From Austropuccinia psidii (lineage: Eukaryota; Basidiomycota; Pucciniomycetes; Pucciniales; Sphaerophragmiaceae), in the NCBI GenBank assembly GCA_023105745.1, contig JALGQZ010000003.1:47572196-47636195 (forward strand): a stretch of 64,000 bases of DNA, read 5' to 3'. A program made the translations under genes and the position numbers. This document shows, piece by piece, positions 56,288-64,000 of the stretch; positions within the stretch are counted from its first letter, which is position 1; the number at the start of each line of letters is the position of its first letter. A model generated the notes under the pieces. That model did no database searches. It saw nothing but the letters and a program-made list of their open reading frames with translations, and had not been told where the DNA came from.

Positions 56288-58200
56288 TTGATTATTGAAA
56301 TAAATTATATTTTTTCTCTAGTGTCATCCATGAGAGAAAGCTCTTCTGACTCTAGTATCTCAGAATCAAGTATTGAAATTCAAACCATCCCAGCACCAAG
56401 GGGTTTAATTACCAAAGAACCCATTAAAGGTCCATCATGTGAATTCAATCCATTCTTATTCTTATTCTCTTTAAAATGGACATTAAATGACTCATATCAA
56501 AAGTGAAAGAAACTACTCCATCCAATAAAATATATTTTGAGAAGGAAATTCAAGTCATAAATCAAAAAGACATGAATGTCAGCCCAGAGGATAGGCACAA
56601 ATGGAGGATTCTAATGGTCAGACAGCACCTTTGACACTCCTATCAAGAGTCCAGAAGCTGAAAAAACCTCTATTCCTGTTCTCAGACCTGATTCATTTCC
56701 AAAAAGAAACAGTGGAAATATACCAGTCTCAGTACAAGAACTGTTTTATGCCAGCAAAGCAGCAGGAGTGGGAACTTCTTCCAAGTCTTTTAATAGGAAC
56801 ACTGAACTCTTATCTTCATGTGAAGAACTTCATTGTCCCAGAAAAGACTCAAGACCTTTTGAAGGGCTGGACACCCATTTCTTGCAAAGGAAAAGTCCAA
56901 AAGATAAAAGCTTGTTTGAAAAACCAATGAATTTTTTCAGAGGACAAGAAGAAAGAGTTGTCCCAAAAGAAGAACAGCCCATTGGAAACCCCTAAATCCT
57001 CCACAAGCAAGAATCTGGCTCAAGAAGTGCTTAAAATGGACAAGAAAGCCTCAAAGAGAAATCATAAGGGCAAGAAAGTGGCAAACAGACAGGCAAAGTC
57101 AAAATGGAACAAGCATTACCCACAGAATTTCAGAATTCCAAAGAAAAGACAGCCATGGACAATGTTTTCAATATGGCAAGGACTTTGATGGAATTCAAAA
57201 ACAAGGAGGAGGGAATAATGAACCAATCCTTTCCATATAAATAGACCATGTAAATCTTGTAACTCACTTTGAAACGTTTAATAAAGAAATTTTGGCAAAG
57301 CTTAACAATTTTTAGTATATCTAACAAATGTTGGGTAGAGAGATTCTACAAGTAAAAGAGTCACAAAAGACCATTATTGGTCTAGAAAATGTGAATAAAG
57401 ACAATATTTTGTCTTTGACACATATTTGTGAGAGGCCTGAGTCCAAAGTAACCTTTCTCAATCAACCAGATGATAATTCAATTCATTTTTTTAATAAACA
57501 ATTGAAAGACTTAAGAATACAAGCTCACAACTTGGAAAATTTAACTGGCCACAATTCATCTGTTTTCCAAGAATAATTGGAAAAACATGATAAAGCAGAG
57601 CTTGATTTGAAATAAAATATTCAATCAAGTATTAACAATATATTAATAACAAATTAGTTGCCATGACAGTCCACACCAATTATTGACAGAAAGGCTTTGA
57701 GCTTGAATAAATACTTATATCATACTATTTGAATCAATTCTGAAGTGGATTCTGCCTTTAATTTAAAGGATATTCCCAAAGTAGAGCAATGGCCAACCTT
57801 CAGTGGTGGAGGAGAACATAATCATATGTAATTTATGAAAATAATTGATATTTTCAAAGCAGACTTTAACATACCAGATGAATACATAAGTGCCAGATTA
57901 CACTCATTATTTACCAAATCAGAAAAGAAATGGTATTTTAAAATGAGCAAGACCATTGTAAGCATTACTGGCCTTGTTGAAAAGAAAAAATTACTTCCAA
58001 ATGGGAACATGATTTCTGAAGATTTAAAATGGAAAATTCTGTTGAAGCAGGCATTTTCAATATTAAGAGGGACAGGCCCATGTCCTTGTCTCTTAAACAG
58101 AAGGACAGATGAACTTCCCTTCATCCAGATATGTTGGAAACAATGGTGCATAAAAGGATATTGAGAAAGTTTGGTGGTGACCTTGAGTGTAAGGTGTGGA
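56288..58200 (+). pseudogene. gag: Plus-strand GypB-type Gag relic
   Basis: A decayed Gag read in pieces across changing frames. There is a Ser-rich N-terminus (SSDSSISESSIEIQT, about 56330) and a basic region (RNHKGKKVANRQAKSKWNKH, about 57058). A coiled-coil-like part follows (HFFNKQLKDLRIQAHNLENL, about 57485). The capsid core is at 57835-58164 with FKADFNIPDEYISARLHSLF and KKWYFKM. Several stops and frame shifts make it non-functional. It is cut at 58714 by the insertion of a minus-strand GypB element, so its pol is not in the window. Confidence 0.75.
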
Positions 58201-58714
58201 TATGAAACTTTGATTAAAAAATCAAGTACTTTTCCTGTCCTCAAAATTTGTCTGAGGTAAAACATGATTAAAAGTAATATAAAATAGTATTTTTAGTAGA
58301 AAACACACAAATTGTATTCCTTTTAGCTTTTGAGTATAGAAAAAGAATATTATAAAGATGCATTGTTTTACCACCAATAACAATTCATCTAAGAATACTC
58401 TACATTAGATATTTAAGGCTAGAAAAGAAGTTTCTTCAACATAAATTTCAATTGGAATTGATTGAGCAAAGAACTGAAAGAAAATAATTCAAGAAAAGAC
58501 TCTTTAAAGAGATATTTAAATAGAAAAAACACCCAAAAGTGACCAGAGTGAATTTGGAAACAAAGTGACAAAGCTAACAGTGATGAAAGATGCTTTAATT
58601 GACTTATGGGGTGGCTCAAGGGGTAAAAATGATTATGATAACTTTTCAAATGGTCAAAAGGTTTAAAATTATATAAAAAAGCTGGTTGGAATCTTTCATT
58701 GATTGTTTAAACAG
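58201..58714. other. Decayed internal sequence before the GypB insertion
   Basis: AT-rich remains of the plus-strand element, with no readable domain. The last five bases (AACAG) should be the left target duplication of the GypB element. Confidence 0.5.
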
Positions 58715-60636
58715 TGTAAGATGTGACTATGAAGCTGGTGATAATATTACTATTAATCAACAGTACTATGTCTGTTCTTATGAAATATAATAATAAAGTA
58801 TTATTATAACCACAATTAAATAATTAAAAAATTATTTCTTTCACGTGTTAAGCACTACTAGTGATTTTAACAGTGAGCAAGTAATTGTCTACTAGAATCA
58901 ATTACAAGAAGAATTTAATAATAAAAACTTCTTTATTAAAATAATAAAATTATTTTAATATATAATTATCTTTTGCAAGAATAATTATAAAGATAATTCT
59001 TGAAGAAAACTATTACTAGAGAAAAACTTCAAGAATTAAGAATAAATGACTCACTAATACTCCAAAGAACTTATTGATAGATAAGAGTAGAGAAATTTGA
59101 CGTGGAATTGTGGATTTAAGGGATCAAAAGGATTTATAACAGTATTACAACAATATATAGTTGGATTCTAGGATTTCACGTCTTTCTGGATGATTTGGAA
59201 AGATTTAAAACACTTAAGAATAGCTTTAACTAATACTTACTTGTTAGTAATAATGATTTAATAAATTGATAAGATGATGATACGGAAAAAACAGCAAGAA
59301 TAGGCTTCTTTTAAGTCAACAACAGCTCATAGAGGCGTGCCATGGAGCAAACTGAGAAACCAGTGAGTGAGAAAACAATAAACCCTTTTGGATTAATGAT
59401 TGCATCATCTGTTGTCACGTAAGATTATCATAATTACTTAATTGATGCTTTTACGTGACTACCAACCCCAATATGGTTAAGAATAAAAGAAGTAAAATCT
59501 GTAAATCTTCTTTTATTCTAAAATAATCATTGATTTCTCAAAGTTATTAATGTTATTGCCAATTTCATCACAGGTTGTAATTACTGTGAATTTTTGAAGA
59601 TTCAGTGTTTCACGTAGAATGGTCAAAAATGGACTGTAAGTAAAACTTTTAATTTTACTAGTAAAACCATAATTCTTTTTAGTTGTACCATAGATAATAC
59701 AGTTCTTCATTGGTCGTGAAAATTTCAGGAAGATTAATTAAGAATTGTATTTTTAATGAATTTTTGAAGTTTTTACCTCATTTCTACGTAGAATTGCAAA
59801 TAGCAGTATTTTGCTGGTTGCTATGAGGTAAATCAATGAATATGGATTCCAAAAGGGTTTAATTACTTTTTCCGGGTCTATTCATGGAAAGTCATCAAGA
59901 ATTGACGTGGTTACAGGAGCCTAAGTAGCTTATTACCTCCTTGGCACGTCAAAATAGCAGGTTATTTGCTATTTTTCTTATGATTACAGTAGGTGTAACT
60001 TGGTAACCAAGTTCCCAAAGAGTTTTAGTTTACCAATTGGGCCAAGATGAGCCATGGATCCATGCTCTGGAGCTATCCACGCCTCTGAGGCCTCAGAAGT
60101 TGGGTACCCTGGCTCTCTTTGATGTCTTTGTCCCCCTTGCTTATTTTCTACATCAAAAATAGTAATTTAAGCTTAAAGTGAGATATCCACTATGGGTGTA
60201 CCAAAAGTCCATGTAAGAATACCATAATATTAAGTGCTCAAAACATGCATAACACTATTCTTAGTGTATATGTAACATGGGATTTCTCACTTTCCCATTA
60301 TTTTGGCTAAAAATCAAGAAAAACAAAAATTTTCACGGATCTTTTATGTGGTATTAATGATGTGGTATTGAAGTATTTTCCATTTTACCACCTTAAATAA
60401 TTAAATTGAGCTTATTCACTCTATGGAGATACCCTAGGTGAATTTTTGTGTAGAATCCAAATCTGGTCTTAAATCCATGGATTTACTTACTCAATAAAAA
60501 GTTATTCATCTTTTCTGAAATTGAAAATGATGAATTTTGGATATATGCATGACTTATGAGTTTTGCATAATTCAAAATTTCTTTTTAAGATAATTGTGGC
60601 CTATTTGGGTATGTAAAATATACCTCAAGGCTCACA
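58715..60636 (-). repeat. 3' LTR of GypB, 1922 bp
   Basis: TGTAAGATGTGAC...CTCAAGGCTCACA on the plus strand. It is the reference for the solo LTRs at 24264 and 50980. It contains the 65-codon minus-strand frame at 59513-59710. Confidence 0.92.
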
Positions 60637-60662
60637 TTCCCTCCCACCAAAAAATAAAATTG
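60637..60662 (-). other. Polypurine tract of GypB
   Basis: On the minus strand GGTGGGAGGGAA directly precedes the TGTGAGCC start of the 3' LTR. Confidence 0.8.
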
Positions 60663-60764
60663 TACTACAATTTTATTAGTGATAAAAGAATACCGCCCCA
60701 AAGGGGGGTAATGTCCACTGTCCAACCTCTTCACATTACTCAGATCAAGTGATTTAAAGCACAT

Positions 60765-62390
60765 TCATAGACATGTTAAGGATTGTGGCCTTCTTTCATG
60801 TCTAAATCTTCTTAAGAGTTTGTCTGAGTCAGGTATTTCTGATTGTGCCATCCATTCATCTTCATGTACTGGATTTCTATATCTGACAAGATATTCTCTT
60901 TGATTTTTACCCCTAAGTCTCCTTTCTTTAATGACTTTCTTTATCTTTTTGTCTTCATTCTGTTCCACAGGTGGTACAGTTAAAGTAGTTGGGTTTCTTA
61001 AAGGAAAAAATTCTTTATCAGCTGGTTGATAAGGTTTTATCAAGCTGACTGGAAATGTGGGGTGTTTATTTTCCAATTCACCACTCAATTCCACTTGAAC
61101 TGCATTGGTTCCATGTAAAGCAACAATAACAAAAGGTCCTACATAAGAATCTTTAAGTTTCTTTGGGCCTTTGATATTATTAAAATTCAAGGTTGAAACT
61201 AAAACTAAGTCCCCTACTTTGAAGTCTGGTACTTTATGACTCTTGTCCCACTTCTGTTTTGCATAATCAAAAGCATCATTCATACTCTTTTTTGCATGGT
61301 GTTTTACTTTATCAAGCATTAATTTGAAGCTGGAAGCTGTAGGATGAATGTCAATCAAGTCTTTCCTCAGTGTGTCTGCTGGGAGTCTTGGATTCCATCC
61401 TTTTTCTAACATAGCAGGGGTTTGTCCTGTGGAAGAATGGACTGATGTCTTGTATGCCAATTCTAGTGCAGGTATCAGAGTGCACCAGTCATGGGTAAAG
61501 CCATCTGAGTCTTTGAATTCTAATCCATAAGCACAAAATCTCCTGATCATGTCTTCTAAAGTTTGAATCATCCTCTCTGCTAGCCCATCTGTTTGAGGGT
61601 GATATGCTGTAGAGAATGATAACTTAGTCCCAAACAATCTATGAAGATTGGTCCAAAGTTCAGATGTGAACTTGGGATCTCTGTCACTTATGATATTGTT
61701 AAATAACACTGTATGAGAAATAACTCTACTCCATAAAAGAAGAGCTGTATCCATAGCAGTGTCATCTTTATGACATGGTAAGAATATGGGAGTTTTGCTA
61801 TATCTGTCTACAATGACTAAACAAGCATTATAGCTTTTGTCACCACTTGGAGGAAGTGCTGTGACCCAATCCATGTGAACAACTTCGCAAGGGGATTTTG
61901 GTTCTTGAATATGGATCATCAATCCAAATTTCTTGCCTGTACTCCTGTTTGCTTTTTGGCATCTATCACAGGTATGGCAATATTCAATGGTTTCTTTTCT
62001 CCAAGATGGCCACCATGCACAGTCCTTCACCTTTTCAAGTGTTCTGTCTTCTGATAGGTGTCCAGAGTAAATGCTATCATGGCATTCATGAAGAATGGTA
62101 TTGATAAGAAATCTACTACACAGTGTCATCACACAAGAATGTTTTGTTCTATGGTAAATAATCCCATCAAACAAGTGAAATCGTCCTTCAGAATAGGAAT
62201 TTTTCCAAACTTCATCAAGTGCATTAACTAAAGATGTATCTTTGCAGTCTTTATCTAATAAAGAAGTCAAGATATGGCAATTCTTGTCTTGTTTATAAGA
62301 CTCTCTGACCTCTTCAAAGAATTCAGTCCCAATATCAGTTATGTTAATTCCTTCAATTGGAATCTGTGGTTCAGCTTCCAAAGGTACATA
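60765..62390 (-). CDS. pol: GypB Pol, spacer-integrase-chromo-like part (5' end cut by transposon)
   Basis: An open frame of about 540 codons with no internal stop. Numbering from the frame start near 62393, the zinc-binding His/Cys region spans residues about 102-145 (HECH, then CDRC preceded by CHTC). The catalytic triad is D175 (MDW), D237 (SDRDP) and E273 (AERM), with exactly 35 residues between the last two. This is the DD35E core of retroviral-type integrases, which join element DNA to the host. It continues with VLVSTLNFNNIKGPKKLKD and a chromo-like tail (EYLVRYRNP, DEWMAQSEIPD). It stops at 60765, 128 bases from the LTR. The N-terminal side lacks its own start because the upstream Pol codons lie across the transposon. 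Confidence 0.93.
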   Translation of the reverse strand, partial: YVPLEAEPQIPIEGINITDIGTEFFEEVRESYKQDKNCHILTSLLDKDCKDTSLVNALDEVWKNSYSEGRFHLFDGIIYHRTKHSCVMTLCSRFLINTILHECHDSIYSGHLSEDRTLEKVKDCAWWPSWRKETIEYCHTCDRCQKANRSTGKKFGLMIHIQEPKSPCEVVHMDWVTALPPSGDKSYNACLVIVDRYSKTPIFLPCHKDDTAMDTALLLWSRVISHTVLFNNIISDRDPKFTSELWTNLHRLFGTKLSFSTAYHPQTDGLAERMIQTLEDMIRRFCAYGLEFKDSDGFTHDWCTLIPALELAYKTSVHSSTGQTPAMLEKGWNPRLPADTLRKDLIDIHPTASSFKLMLDKVKHHAKKSMNDAFDYAKQKWDKSHKVPDFKVGDLVLVSTLNFNNIKGPKKLKDSYVGPFVIVALHGTNAVQVELSGELENKHPTFPVSLIKPYQPADKEFFPLRNPTTLTVPPVEQNEDKKIKKVIKERRLRGKNQREYLVRYRNPVHEDEWMAQSEIPDSDKLLRRFRHERRPQSLTCL

Positions 62391-62436
62391 CACCGGGGCG
62401 AATCTCGTGTCAATCGTCGGCGATTGACTTCACGTC
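62391..62436 (+). repeat. Left terminal inverted repeat, CACTA-like copy 2
   Basis: CpG-rich version of the repeat. By eye it differs from 4139-4184 at 7 of 46 positions, and six of these are CpG to TpG or CpA. Confidence 0.92.
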
Positions 62437-63174
62437 AAGCAAACGTCAAGCAGGATAAAAGTCGAGCTCACGTCAAGCGAAAATCAAGCGAACGTCGAGC
62501 ACACGTCACACTCTGGTCTTACACCAAATCCTGTGACATCCAATAATATTGGTTCCCCTGTGCCTTCAACTCAGATTCCTCACCGCCTGATCATCCCACA
62601 ACCGTCCGATGATTGGTAAAAATTACACCAGACCCGCCTGTTTGCACACACACACATCAAAGATGTCCTTCAGCCAGTCTTGATGTAGGCGGGGGGTTTG
62701 ACTTCACCAGGTCATCCATGAAGTGTGCGTGTGCATGCGTGGGGGCGGGTGCGTTTGCGTGTGCATTGGCGTGTGCGGGTGGGTTTGCGTGTGCATTGGC
62801 GTGTGCGGGAGCATGTTGGGGTGGGTGTGCGTGGGCGTGTGCATTGGCGCGTGCCGGTGGGTGTGCGTGTGCGTGTGCATTGGCGCGTGCGGGTGCACAT
62901 GCGGGTGTGGGTACGCAAAAGCCGATTCCGCTTCCAACATGATGATGGCGCAGTTAGAAATTTTGGATGCTGTGAAAGGTGAGTGTGTGGGTCATTTGAT
63001 CATTGGATTTGGCTTATTCACACTGTACCCAATGTCAAAATAGTAACTTCTTTGTGGCAATGTGAAATAATGGGCTTTGCTTGTCACAATGGAATGTCTC
63101 TGTCACTAAATTTTGAGGCAATTATTTCACTAGCAAAATTGCTAATGAATCTGAGAGATTTGCATTTTAGTAGA
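62437..63174. repeat. Copy 2 subterminal repeats and G-rich array
   Basis: TCAAGC repeats lie at 62434-62508, as in copy 1. From 62724 to 62912 there is an array of GCATTGGCGTGTGCGGGTG-type units with many GGG runs, about 190 bases against about 110 in copy 1. From 62938 onward the sequence is nearly identical to copy 1 (4868 onward). The frames here on both strands are repeat translations. No gene. Confidence 0.75.
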
Positions 63175-64000
63175 CTAAATATCATGAAATAACGGCTTTA
63201 TCATTACAAGCAGTCCACATGACAGAGCTTTGTTATCATACAATCCACAGTTACCTTCTATTTCTTCTTCAGATATAATCAAGTGTCCATCATCAAAACC
63301 AACAGCTTTATAAATATTCAGATGCGGCCAATCTGGTAGGAAATTCACATCAATCTTCAAAGGCTTTAAAATCAGAAAGTTATTGTTCAGTATGCTAGAT
63401 GGCTCAGAGACTTTGAAAATGCTATCAATAATACCAAATTGTCGTGAGTTGCCCCTCAGAAAACATATCACACTGTTGCTGATATTTTTGGATTCAGTTG
63501 AAAATATATTGTTCCCAATATTAATGTTTGAAACTGGAAAATACCAAGGTGAGACAATCCTTGAAGAGGGAGGACTTGTGGATTGCACGGTAGTGTCTAA
63601 GCTGATCCAATCAACTATTTCCCTTGTTGCATGAAAAGTCTGTAAGTACTCAACCAGGCAATCATAATTTTGTTGGTCATGGCGGGATGGCTTGTTATAT
63701 TTATGGTGATTGAACACGGCAGGTGGCTGTGATTCGAAAAGCTGTTTTATTTCACATGGCACAGATGGGGGTTTCAGGAGAACGGAAAGGTTGGAACATC
63801 GACAGATATGTTGAAGTAAGGTTTTATCTATATCATCTATTCAGAGTTGCAAAAAGTTAGTCTTATTCAGTTCAGGTGTTTAATCAATGTGAATATATTG
63901 ATCTTATTAATTGACTTACATATCTTGTTATTTGTTGGCATCTTTGCAAATACTCCAATCAAGCGCTCATAACCCCATGTGGCTGAGGCTTGTGCTGGGC
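63175..64000 (-). CDS. Tnp2-family transposase, C-terminal exons, copy 2 (partial)
   Basis: The last exon (63175-63836) is uninterrupted. It reads from DKTLLQHICRCSNL through QTFHATREIVDWISLDTT and FLPDWPHLNIYKAVGFDDGH to FHDI and TAG. An 83-bp intron (63837-63919, GTAAGT donor, TAG acceptor) separates it from the upstream exon, which contains GPAQASATWGYERLIGVF-like codons at 63940-64000 and runs off the window. Phase is kept across the join. The same exon in copy 1 carries frame changes, so copy 2 may be closer to a working element. The catalytic core is outside the window, so activity cannot be judged. Confidence 0.88.

Larger units (their letters stand above)
58715..62390 (-). mobile_element. 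Minus-strand GypB Ty3/gypsy element, 3' part
   Basis: A 3' LTR (58715-60636), polypurine tract and integrase part of Pol on the minus strand. It is interrupted at 62390/62391 by the second CACTA-like transposon, and the rest lies beyond the window. The integrase frame is fully open, so this is the least decayed retroelement here. Confidence 0.9.
62391..64000. mobile_element. CACTA-like transposon, copy 2 (left part only)
   Basis: Starts CACCGGGGCGAATCTCG directly after ATA (62388-62390, expected left target duplication). It is collinear with copy 1 through terminal repeat, subterminal repeats, G-rich array and the 3' end of the transposase gene. The window ends inside the transposase. It is inserted in GypB Pol between RNase H and integrase. 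Confidence 0.92.

Overview
This window looks like a transposon-packed chromosome segment of a rust fungus (Pucciniales). The Gag and Pol wording, the Tnp2 transposase, the Tet-like 2OG-Fe(II) oxygenase and the Zn-cluster protein all resemble what I recall from Austropuccinia psidii (myrtle rust). That species call rests on memory and no search was run. The DNA is AT-rich, introns are short (about 60-85 bp), and I see no convincing host housekeeping gene, tRNA, rRNA or CRISPR. Essentially all of it is nested mobile DNA.

Layout. (1) 1-31062: a chromodomain Ty3/gypsy element on the + strand (here GypA), with a partial 5' LTR, gag, protease, RT, RNase H, integrase, chromodomain and a complete 3' LTR. 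It is split by (2) 4139-26780: a 22.6-kb DNA transposon with CACCAGGG...CCCTGGTG ends, 46-bp imperfect terminal inverted repeats and a 3-bp ACT target duplication. Removing it re-joins the GypA reading frame exactly, inside RNase H. It encodes a Tnp2-type transposase and also carries a SNF2 ATPase, a Zn(II)2Cys6 zinc-cluster protein, a Tet/JBP-like oxygenase, a membrane-anchored unknown and a further unknown. Every one I could follow is damaged, except that the 9199 unknown is open through its first three exons. It also holds minisatellites and large palindromes, and a solo LTR (24264-26164) has landed in it.

(3) 31201-55403: an old minus-strand Ty3/gypsy element (GypD). It is split by (4) a younger related element, GypC (37037-48916, minus strand, TSD TTGTT, two LTRs of 1431 bp once an insertion is removed), and by (5) a solo LTR (50980-53247, TSD TTGCA). 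GypC's own 3' LTR carries another solo LTR (37716-39904, TSD GGTAA). (6) 55404-58714: remains of a plus-strand gypsy element of a third family (LTR tail and decayed gag). It is cut by (7) a minus-strand GypB element (58715-62390) with an intact-looking integrase. (8) From 62391 to the window end, a second copy of the CACTA-like transposon interrupts GypB.

The most interesting object is the CACTA-like transposon. It has a Tnp2 transposase and a set of chromatin- and DNA-modification-type proteins, subterminal repeats, and a clear CpG-to-TpG/CpA decay signature between its two copies. That signature suggests the element has been methylated while carrying a gene of the family that oxidises methylcytosine.
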